Origin: Halichoerus grypus | Taxonomy: Eukaryota; Chordata; Mammalia; Carnivora; Phocidae | DNA length: 64,000 nt | Direction of reading: 5' to 3' | NCBI RefSeq assembly: GCF_964656455.1 | Contig: NC_135721.1 | Coordinates: forward strand, 87,524,754 to 87,588,753 | Shown: one piece after another, positions 55,173 to 64,000 of the stretch | Position numbering within the stretch: the stretch's first letter is position 1 | How the letters are laid out: the number at the start of each line of letters is the position of its first letter | Position numbers and translations under genes: made by a program | Notes under the pieces: model-generated | Databases searched by the model: none | The model's input: the letters and a program-made list of their open reading frames with translations, nothing else | Told to the model about the DNA's origin: nothing

Positions 55173-55964
55173 TTGGGTAAATTATTGATACATAAAAAGC
55201 TAAATCAGTCAAGAATTCTGGGGCAATTGTGAACTCCAGGGAAAATCAAAAGTTGTATAGGTTAGGACAGGTTTCATAGTTTTACTGCAAAGCTCAGCTC
55301 TCAATAATGTTTACATAGTTATAATAATGTAAATATTGACTAGTGATCTAACCAAGCCTAAGTGAGGTGTGAGTGCTAGGTGGTGGTGGTCAATGAAAAG
55401 GAACCAAACCTTCTACTTCTGAAAGCTGTCAGTGAGTGCCTCAACTAAAAATTCAAGAGATAGTAATACAGACATATTCTTCAGAGATGCAAAGGTAAAT
55501 GCAAAAAGAATCAGTTAAGAATTGGAGGTGGTTGCTTGCGGGGAGGTGGGAAGTGAGAGTAGGGAGGGGTGAGGGGGCTGTTGTGTTTCTCACCAAACCT
55601 TGTAGAATTATATGTTTCTTTACATGCACATATAAATTGGATAAAATGTAGACTGAATCTAAAATTTGGGAGAGCTTGGCATTTTTTCTGGTTACCAGCT
55701 CTGTATGAGTAATGGGGATAAGGAGAGAGGCATTGAAGCATTGTTGCATTCTTGCCTCATGGACCATGATTACTCTTGGATTGCCCATGCCTCAGATATC
55801 TGTCCTCTCAGTAAACTATATTTAGCTTTCAAAATGTCTAGCATGTGTGGGGTGTGTCAATTTCACAGAGGCTTAGGAACTATTTTCAGAAATGCATCTA
55901 ATCTAGTCAGGTACTTTCATTTGAAATTAAAAGATAGCTATTCTGGATTTTTTTTCCTCTAGAG

Positions 55965-56110
55965 AGGAAATCAGTTTAGAGTTATAAGTTTTTATCTCTG
56001 ACCTAGCCTCAGAGATGTGGTTCTATGACTAACCCATTCCTTTTTTGGGTCTCAGTTTCTTCACCTGCAAAACAATTACTAGTATCATTATTATTATAAG
56101 AGTTTTATAA
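55965..56110 (+). mobile_element. MIR element
   Basis: 'gggtctcagtttcttcacct' and 'gcaaaacaattactagtatc' follow the MIR core. Confidence 0.6.
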
Positions 56111-56209
56111 TAACAGTGGAAGATTTCATACTTCAGACTGTCGTATTTTCTAGATATGTTTGTAAAATCCATTTAATTATTTGTATTTAGAGAAGAAAAA
56201 GCCGAAAGA

Positions 56210-56560
56210 ACATTTCATTCAACAATGCCAGGCCCTGTATTCTCATGAAGCTTATCACCTAGAGAAATGGGGAAAACTAGTAGTGGTGGTAGGGTGATAA
56301 TTAAACCACGAAATACAGAATTATAAATGGTGGTAAGTGCACGGGAGGTGGGGGCAATGAGAGGGAATAACAGGGGAGCTAATTTAGGGTGGGGTGTCAG
56401 GGAGCATTTCTCTGAGGACCTGTGATCTCAGCTAAGACCCGCAGGGTATGTAGGATGGTGTTAGGTGGGTAAAACATGGAGGAAAGACGCTCTGAGCAGA
56501 GGGAACAGCCTGTGTAAGAGTTCTGTGGCCTCTGAGAAGCTGTCTGGGCAAGTTCAGTTT
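56210..56560 (+). mobile_element. Old mammalian interspersed repeat, unassigned
   Basis: 'caatgccaggccctgtattc', 'catgaagcttatcacctaga', 'gggagcatttctctgaggac' and 'agcagagggaacagcctgtg' follow the same repeat type as 24193-24620. Confidence 0.45.
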
Positions 56561-57567
56561 GATGTGCTTATGAGCTGTCTAGAAAGGCTTGTAGGGGGAG
56601 GAAAACACAGAGGGGACTGGGGAGTGGTCAGGAGAATGGGAGGAAATGAGCAGAGTGTATTTCCCAGAGGTCAAGAGAAAAGTGTATTCAAGAAGGAGGG
56701 AGGGAAGCAGGATGGACTCTGCAGTATGGTATGGAAAGGCTTGTGGGACTTTGACACCCTCAGTGGGAGCAGTTTGGGTGCATGTAGGTGGGATGTAGGA
56801 GTGGAAGGCTGGGGAGGAAATAAGCATGCATGTGGAGGCAGCTTTATCAAGGTGGGATTTGGTGGGTTTTTGGTTGTTATTACAAACTTATTATTTGTCA
56901 GCAAATGGTAGAGGGTCTGTTGAAAGCTGCATCTGTAGTGTGAACTTGGGGAGGGGCTGCTGGGCCTTGAAGTGGGCAATGGCTAGGATTCGGATAGGTC
57001 AGCAAAATAGGTAAGGCAGCTAGGTGAGCAGGACCTCAAGAGACAATTCTCAAGGAAGTTTGGTTTGGAAATAAGGTTAAGTACTCAGTACTGGGGGAAA
57101 AAATTACCTCAAAGAATCTGTAACTGACCACCAAAAGGATGAACTAACTTAAATGGATCCCAGGGATGTTGGCTTAGCACTGGACAGTGGTTGTGTCACC
57201 AGCCGAAAGAGATTCTTTGAGGAAACCATGGCAACTTAAAAATTGATTGTTACTTGCTTGGCATTTGGTGCTGCGTTGAGGTGCCTGCGTGTGGTGCCTT
57301 GAACCATCTTGTTTGGAGTTTTCACTATTAAATAGTCTTTTGTTTTCAATAATGATATCAGGATTCAAACAATAGAATTTATTTCTAGAAGGAAAATACA
57401 GATTAAATATTGTTTCAGTAAATTACAAAGATTGACCAGGAAGTTTGATATCCTGAATAATTGAGTCCATTCAACAGAGTTTTAAATAAATTCGTGGCCC
57501 AATGTTTGGGATATAGGGATGTTTTAATAAGGAAATGTGTTAGCATTCTTAAAATAGGATTGTCCTA

Positions 57568-57761
57568 GGGGCACCTGGGTGGCTCAGTGGTTAAGTGTCT
57601 GCCTCTTGGCTCAGGTCATGATCTCAGGGTCTTGTGATAGAGCCCTGGGTCAGGCTCTGAGTCTGCTTCTCCCTCTGTGGGCCCTCAACTCCCCCCCCCC
57701 CCCACCCCGCAACCCCGTGCTTGTGCTCTCTCTCTCTCAAATAAATAAAATCTTTAAAAAA
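57568..57761 (+). mobile_element. Can-SINE, the only sense copy in intron 1
   Basis: Head 'aggggcacctgggtggctca', tail 'caaataaataaaatctttaa', and a C13 run at 57691-57703. No clear target duplication. Confidence 0.9.
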
Positions 57762-58094
57762 TGGTACTGGCCTAGTGATGAAAGTTTGGAAGGAACCTCT
57801 GGATTTTTTCACTTGTGAAGCAGTTATTTGCATGACAAACACAATTTTAAAAGGAAGAAACAGCATAGTTCAACCTCAGGTAGAGATTTGGATATTACAC
57901 CTACCCTGGGAGCATAGTGAGCTAAAGTTGGATTTTGAGTTTCTGTTATATCGCTATTATAATGAAAAATAAATGTAAAATGTAAGCAAGGCATTAAGAT
58001 TCCTTTAGGAATGTATAGCTCACAGTCTTCCATCTATCAAGGATTCAGTCACAGCAAGGATTTGGCTGGAGAGATTAGGTTTTAGTAAAGCCAA

Positions 58095-58134
<40 letters not shown>

Positions 58135-60181
58135 ACGGATGCACATTCATGTGTGTTTTTGTTTTAACCTTTAGCTTCCCTTACGTTTATGAGATAAAGG
58201 AGAATTTGGACACTCATTCAGGTTTCAAAGTGGACACTGTTTAATCTCAGTATAAAGGAGCTGCCTCATAATGTGGGTATTAGGTTCCAAAATCACGATG
58301 AAGAAGAAAAATTGCTTGAAAAATAACCCTTAAAATCATCAGGGCCCCCTTCTTGGTAATCTGTGCATGTTACTAGAGTTCCTGGGAAGTGGGGGCCTCT
58401 GTGGAGCTGCGGCCTCCAGCCCCCCAGGGAGCTCACACCAGGGCCCATTCTTCTCGATTGAGGGGTGGTCTATGTGAGCAGTTGTCTTGCTTCTGGCCAG
58501 TGCATATGGTTGACTTTGATGAGTTGAACATGAGATGTGTGTTTATTCGTACTGCCGCTTGCTGGTTGAAGTAAAGGACCTGAGCCAGCTTCGCAGCCAG
58601 GTGAAGCTAAGAGTGATCACGCTACCCTTGGGCATCGTAATTTGGGAATTGCTATTAGGTGAGGTGGATGGTAGCATTTACTGGAGCTACAGTTCTGATG
58701 TCTACTGTTAGATGCTTGCAGTGAAAAAAGGTCTGCACTAAGTGGATGTTGTTTTGTCTTGCAGCCTTTTGCTTATCCTCATTTATCGAAATAAAACATT
58801 CAGGTTTGAGGAAAAGGGGTTGGAGAGCCTCTTGAGGAATGGGAAAGTTCTCTTCATTAGGATGTGTATCCCACTGTAAAAGCTGCTTTTCTTGTGTGAT
58901 TTTTAACTTCCTATATGACCTGGAAAGCCAGATTTGAGTATTCTGTATTTCATAGCCAAAAGTTAAGTTAGAACCATATGATAGTACATTATTTACTTTC
59001 TTTGAATTAAAATTTGCAGACACCCTAACTATAGGCAAAGCCAGAAATGTGTTGATGGTGCCTGAAATCTTGGTAAGGTTCAAGACCAGAGTTTCCATAG
59101 GTGAGCATCCATTTATACCAGAAGGTGTGTGTGTGGGAGGGAGGGAATGGGGGGAAAGGAGAGGAAAAGAGAGAGGAGGGGTAAGAGGGAGGGAGGGAGA
59201 ATCTAAGAGAGACTTGAATGATAGATATACTCACAGCAAAAGAGATCATAATTGCAGAAGCTTTGGAAACACAGTCTCTAATATGCTGTGTATGGTATTG
59301 CCATATACATTCCTGAAAAGTTGTATTTAGAATCAGAATTGTATAAATTGGATAATTTTCCCGTCACAGCTTCAGAAAGATGTACATTTTAAGTACAGAG
59401 CAAATGATTAAAACGTGTGGAAAAATCTATAAATTTAAAAATCTACAAATACAAATATTTCAGATGTAAGCATGTTTTTTATTACAAACTAAGAATAACT
59501 TGATTATCAAAACTGTCAAAAACCAAAAAAGGGGGATGGGGACCTTTGTCTTCAGAATGTCTGTGGTAAAAGACAAAAAAGGCTGAGGATTAAAGGAAGC
59601 TAGAAACATGGCTGAGTGTAATGCCCAACCCTAGAATGGGTCCTGAACTGGAAGGGGAAACATGCTACCAACGTGCTGTCGGGTCAGTGACGGAACTGGG
59701 GTACAAATGGCATGTGTTACACTTAGTGAGGTTGATAACGACGCTGTTTTGTAAGAGGATGCCCCTCCCTATTCATGGGACTAGGTCTCCCTTCAAATGA
59801 TTCAGAAAAAAAAAATGGGTGTGATTATATGGTATATTATATCCTATCATATCAAGAGAAAGAGCAAATAATACAGCAAATGGGGTACGCTGTTAACAGT
59901 AGGCAAATCTGTTTCAAAGTGAAAGGTATATGAGTGTTCTTTGTCCTGTTTTAATTCCTGAAGCTATTCTATGAGCTTGAAGTTATGTCCAAATAAAAAG
60001 ATAAGTAACTTTAAATGTGAAGCACTTGTCCACTTTGATAGAGGTATTTTTAGGCTATAATAACAAAATATAAAATATACCTATAACTTTAAAAAAAAAC
60101 CCCTTTGGGAAATTTCTGCAGGAAAAAAATAACTGTGAGTGAACTAAGCATCCTCTGCTTTTCTCATTGAAACAACCATTT
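57762..60181. other. Intron stretch, no exon recognised
   Basis: Holds the (TG)19 tract and a purine-rich run at about 59130-59210. A 147-codon - strand frame at 58655-59098 has no recognisable motif. Confidence 0.4.
58096..58133 (+). repeat. (TG)19 microsatellite
   Basis: Nineteen uninterrupted TG units, likely polymorphic in length. Confidence 0.95.
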
Positions 60182-60189
60182 TGTAACCT

Positions 60190-60385
60190 TTTTTTTTTTT
60201 TTTTTTTTAGAGATAGCATGAGCGGGGGTGGGGAGGGACAGAAAGAAGGAGGGAGAGAATGTCAGGCAGGCCCCACGCTCAGTGCAGAGCCCGAGGTAGG
60301 GTTTGGTCCCATGCACACGAGATCATGACCTGAGCCAAAATCAAGAGTCAAGACGCCTAACCGACTGAGCTACCTAGGTTCCCCA
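60190..60385 (-). mobile_element. Can-SINE
   Basis: Target duplication tgtaacct at 60182-60189 and 60386-60393. Diverged head 'gagctacctaggttcccc'. Confidence 0.92.
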
Positions 60386-60393
60386 TGTAACCT

Positions 60394-61617
60394 GCTTTTT
60401 AAAGAGTTGAGGTTTCTTGTGGTCTCAGGTGCCATGTGCAGCAGGGCAGGTGGTGGGTATAGATATTCCCCACCTGCCCCAAATTGTAAGTGACTTTGAT
60501 ACATCACGTGTATATGTTACAGTGCTAGGTTAGGCCTTCATTGTGGTCAATAAACAGTTGAATTTTAAAAGAATGAAAAGCTAGGAAAACAGACCGATTC
60601 AGCAAGTATTTACTGTGTGCGTCTGTGTGCCTAGCTCTTTTCCAGGCAGTGAACAAAACAGAGTCCGGCCCTCAGGGAACTTACTCTACTACAGTAATTA
60701 ATCTAGAGTGACTCTATTCTAGTAATTGCTTCTCTAGTAGTTAACCTAGGACTAGAATTCTCAAGTGTGCACTGCAGGTCCCCTTAAAAATGTCAGCCTC
60801 ATTTTAAACTTCCTTCATTAAAACATTTTGTGTTGTCTTTACCCCACTATAAAAGATTGGTTTTTGTGGTCCTTGCTCTTAAAAATGCAACTGTTTAGTC
60901 AAGTAAGTTAGGGCCCTTGAGCCCTATATTTTCGGTTCCTGCCGGTCTTAGGGACACTGTCTGTGAGCCCTGTGGCAGGGCCAGAAGAACTGAAGCAGCT
61001 TCTGGCCCCTTGAAGTCTTTCTGACCCCTTTTCTTCATCAGGGACCAAGGCAGCACAGCTTGGCTCGGGGCCCTTCCGGGCTCTGCCTTGGGGTATGGAC
61101 GCTGGCCACAGCCTCAGCCCAGTTGGCTTGTGTGGTGCTTCTGGGTGCCCCTGCTCCCTTTCCCTCTCTGTGAAGCTACTCAGCAGCCGTCTGTAGGTGA
61201 CTGGAATGAAGTGGACTCATTTTCCTATTTAAAAATAACCTCAGCAGCTGTGGGTTCAAGTCTGCCAGTCACGAGGATGATCTCCGTGCCACTGCTGGGA
61301 CTCCCAGTTGTCATGCCTCTGGGGGTGACAGCAGGGTGAATGTTGGAGCTGGGGTTTTGGAGACCAGCCATATTCCTTCTTTTACAGATGGGGAGCCTGA
61401 CTGATCGGAGGCAGTGATGCTCTTGCTCTGTTTTCACTTAAGATTGAGTTTCACCCTTTTCAGAAAGGTGAAGGGACTCCTGAAACAGGAGTTCCCATGG
61501 CTTCATCCCCCAGTCCAGTTTAGTTCCTCCAGACCTGCTCCGCCTCATCTTGTGCTGGGCTGGTGTCTGTTGAGACCCTGTTTTATTTTGTTTTTAAAAG
61601 GCATTAAGTAACAAATT
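60394..61617. other. Intron stretch, no exon recognised
   Basis: 60595-60700 has 'gcaagtatttactgtgtgcg', 'tccaggcagtgaacaaaaca' and 'cctcagggaacttactctac', the same old repeat type as at 24.2 kb. An 83-codon frame at 61088-61339 has no family motif. Confidence 0.4.
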
Positions 61618-61661
61618 TTTTTAAAATATAGAACAGAAAACTTACTATTTTAACCATTTTT

Positions 61662-61882
61662 AAAAAAGATTTACCTATTTATTTTTTGAGAGAGGGCACA
61701 TGCGCGCATGCACACACGTGCACACGTGTGGGGGGATTGGGGGAGGGGCAGAGGGAGAGGGAGAGAGTGAATCTCAAGCAGACTTCCTGCTGAGGGCAGA
61801 GGCTAACACTGGGTTCCATCTCACGACCCCAGTGAAATTAGGAGTCAGAAGCCCAACCAACTGAGCCACCCAGATGCACCCC
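61662..61882 (-). mobile_element. Can-SINE, first of two at one target
   Basis: Flanked by attttaaccatttt at 61647-61660 and 61883-61896. Includes an alternating purine-pyrimidine run 'gcgcgcatgcacacacgtgc' beginning at 61703. Confidence 0.92.
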
Positions 61883-61896
61883 ATTTTAACCATTTT

Positions 61897-62123
61897 CTAA
61901 AAAAGATTTTATTCATTTATTTATTTGAGAGAGAGAGAGAGCATGAGAGTGCATGCATGTGAGTGCAGGGGGAGGGGCAGAGGAAGAGGGACAAGCAGAC
62001 TCTCTGCTGAGTGCAGGGTCCAACACAGGGCTCCGTCTTAGTACCCTGAAGTCATGACCTGAGCTGAAGGAAGTCAAGAGTTGGATGCTTCACTCTTGAA
62101 GACTCAGCCACCCAGGTGCCCCC
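61897..62123 (-). mobile_element. Can-SINE, second at the same target
   Basis: Shares the duplication: attttaaccatttt at 61883-61896 and 62124-62137. Same orientation as its neighbour but a different sequence variant. Confidence 0.92.
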
Positions 62124-63124
62124 ATTTTAACCATTTTTAAGTGTACAGTGAAGTGGCTGTAAGTACATTCACATTATTACATAACCATCACCACCATCCA
62201 TCTCCAGAACTTTTTCATCTTCCCAAACTGGAACTCTGTCTCACAACCTCCCCATTCTCCCCTCCTCCCAGCCCCTGGCCACCCCCATTCTACTTTATGT
62301 CTCTATGAGTTTGACTACTCTAGGTCCCTCATATAAGTGGAATCATACAGTATTTGTCTTTTTGTGACCGGCTTATCTCAGCATAATGTCTTTGGGGTTC
62401 ATCCATGTTGTAGCCTGTGTCAGAACTTCCTTCTTTTTTAAGGCTGAATAAAATTCCATTGCATGTATATACCACATTTTGCCTGACCAGTCGTCTCTTG
62501 ATAGACACTGAATTGCTTCTACCTTTTGGCTATTGTGAATAATGCGGCTATGAACATAGGTGTGCAAGTATCTATTCAAGTCTCTGCCTTCAGTTCTTTT
62601 GGATATATACCTAGAAGTGGGATTGTGGGATTGTACAGGAATTCTATATTTAATTTTTGAGGAGACTCTTGATTTTTGCATCTGCTTCTCAGTTTCTTCT
62701 GGCCTCTGTGGACTTGACTGAATGGCTAGGACTGTACTCAGTTTGCTGGGGCTGTGGCTCTGGTCCTAGGTCCCCAGCTTCTTGAATACGCTCAGCCTAG
62801 CTCTTGAGACCTTTTTCTCTTCCTATTAGAGTTGAGTGGAGAATTGAAGAGAAGAACTGAAGCTTGTTTAGAGGTGCATTGCAATTCATTAAAAAACAAA
62901 ACAAAACGAACTAGAATTTGAGTTGGGCATTTTCAGGTTTACTGTTGTTTGTTTTGGATTTCATATGTTTGTTTTTCAGAGTTAAGATACGGAGTGGAGT
63001 GCTTAAGGTGAATTTAGTTTTGGTGGATTTTTCTACCATGTTATCAATTACATCTTTATATAGTTTTCTTTAAGTGTTGTTGGGGAAAAGGATGGGACTA
63101 TCAGGAGGTAGAAAAGGAGAGAGA

Positions 63125-63290
63125 TCTTGTTCTTCTGACTTGTATGACCTTGGGCCTTAGTTTCCTCTTCTGTAAAATGGAGCTAATACTACTAATACAA
63201 ATTTTGTAATTATGATAGTAATTAGCAAAAAAAAAATGGATCTGAAGTACTAGGATGGTGCTTGATAGCCACAGTGCTTAGTTAATATTA
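63125..63290 (+). mobile_element. MIR element
   Basis: 'ttgtatgaccttgggcctta' and 'gtttcctcttctgtaaaatg' are classic MIR core sequence. Confidence 0.72.
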
Positions 63291-63384
63291 GTCTATCCTT
63301 CCCCTCGTTGTCCTGGAATAATTGGAAGTTGTAGATGAGGGTATGTGGTGGTCTTCACTTTTGAAGGGTGAAACAGAATCAGTG

Positions 63385-63570
63385 GGAAGAGCCTGGGATA
63401 GGACTCAGGAGCTGGGCTCCAGTCTCACATATGCAGTAAATTCCTGGTGCTGTGTGATCCCTGAGACATCTGCCCAACCTTCTTGAGGCTCAGATTCCTC
63501 ACCTGTCAAATAAGCACGCTGGTCCCTCTCATCTCTGTAGTTCCTTGTGGCTCTAAAAGGTCAGCGATTT
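63385..63570 (+). mobile_element. MIR element
   Basis: 'ggactcaggagctgggctcc', 'tgaggctcagattcctcacc' and 'tgtcaaataagcacgctggt' fit MIR. Same orientation as the MIR just upstream. Confidence 0.65.
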
Positions 63571-63607
63571 CAAAGCATTCTGTTTGTGTCTAGTTGTTGT
63601 CGTCGTC

Positions 63608-63782
63608 TTTTTTAAATTGAGATAGAATTGACATATAACATGATATTAGTTTTAGGTATACAGCCTAATGGCTTAATATATGTATATATCCTGAAATGAT
63701 CACCACAATAAGTCTAGTTAACATCCATCACTGTACCTAGTTATAAATTTATTTTTCTTGTGATAGAACTTTTAAGATTAGA
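63608..63782 (-). mobile_element. L1M 3' end, reverse
   Basis: 'attgagatagaattgacata', 'gatcaccacaataagtctag' and 'ttaacatccatcactgtacc' are a clear antisense L1M 3' end. Confidence 0.82.
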
Positions 63783-64000
63783 GTCCTTCTAATCTTAGAG
63801 AGGAGAGGAAGCAAAGGGAAGGAGGAGAAAGTAGAAGGGGCTGTGGATATAATTTTCACTTGCTCAGAAATAGTGACGCTGTCTCCAGAGAATTAGATAG
63901 GAAAGCTCTCTTGCTCTGCCCACCTCAAGACTTGGTCACTGTCTAAAATTGACCTTGTCTTTATTACTTACAGTTGTCAGTCTTTGTTTTCTCCAAGAAA

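Larger units (their letters stand above)
55173..57567. other. Intron stretch, mixed unique and old repeats
   Basis: Besides the MIR and the unassigned old repeat listed separately, no feature was recognised. A 148-codon frame at 56465-56911 lies partly inside that repeat and has an opposing - strand frame, so it is not called. Confidence 0.4.
61618..62665 (-). mobile_element. Old L1 3' region carrying two SINEs
   Basis: Antisense L1M: 'accatttttaagtgtacagt', 'cttatctcagcataatgtct', 'ggttcatccatgttgtagcc' and 'gaataatgcggctatgaaca'. Two Can-SINEs sit near its 3' end at one target site. Confidence 0.8.
47013..64000 (+). other. TBC1D8: TBC1D8 intron 1 (5' part)
   Basis: Begins with a consensus donor. 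No sequence resembling the continuation of the family N-terminus (the segment after LTG leading into the GRAM domain) was found to the right edge, so intron 1 exceeds 17 kb here. It contains nine Can-SINEs, L1 3' ends, L2 and MIR copies and two TG microsatellites. Alternative first exons were not recognised. Confidence 0.75.

Noticed and set aside
56465..56911. 148-codon + strand open frame
   Set aside because: Lies partly in an old interspersed repeat, has opposing frames of 82 and 102 codons, and no known motif.
58655..59098. 147-codon - strand open frame in intron 1
   Set aside because: No family signature; antisense to TBC1D8 and without CpG or promoter features.

Overview
This is a stretch of mammalian genomic DNA, not microbial or viral. 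The diagnostic sequence is about 40 copies of a tRNA-derived carnivore SINE (Can-SINE). Its head reads GGGGCGCCTGGGTGGCTCAG and its tail reads CAAATAAATAAATAAAATCTT. Together with a carnivore-type L1 3' end, this points to a caniform carnivore, probably an arctoid (pinniped, bear or mustelid). The species cannot be fixed from the sequence alone.

Only one protein-coding feature is well supported: coding exon 1 of TBC1D8, a TBC-domain Rab GTPase-activating protein, at 46886-47012 on the + strand. It sits in a CpG island (about 46400-47600) and ends at a good GT splice donor in phase 1. A minimal ATG-TGA upstream ORF lies 33 nt before the start codon, and a duplicated GC-box block lies about 200 bp before it. 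Everything from 47013 to the right edge is read as intron 1; exon 2 was not found. Everything to the left of about 46 kb is read as 5' intergenic DNA in which no other gene was found.

Region by region. 1-46 kb is intergenic and dense in repeats: SINEs, L1 fragments, MIR and L2 elements, MaLR-type LTRs, one solo LTR with a 4-bp target duplication, a hAT-type remnant, two Tigger-like elements, and a 190-bp degenerate telomere-like array (CCCTAA) at 39.2-39.4 kb. Three CTCF-like motifs occur at 7.6, 9.6 and 19.1 kb. From 43.7 to 51.2 kb, flanking the promoter, no Can-SINE was seen. From 51 to 64 kb, intron 1 holds nine SINE copies, eight antisense to the gene, plus L1 3' ends, L2/MIR copies and a (TG)19 microsatellite.

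No previously undescribed biological system is visible. The points most worth a second look are the interstitial telomere-like array, a perfectly matched inverted SINE pair at 10.2-10.6 kb, two target sites that were each hit twice by SINEs, the start-stop uORF of TBC1D8, and the SINE-free promoter zone. Repeat family names come from recognition of consensus features by eye and were not checked by a search.
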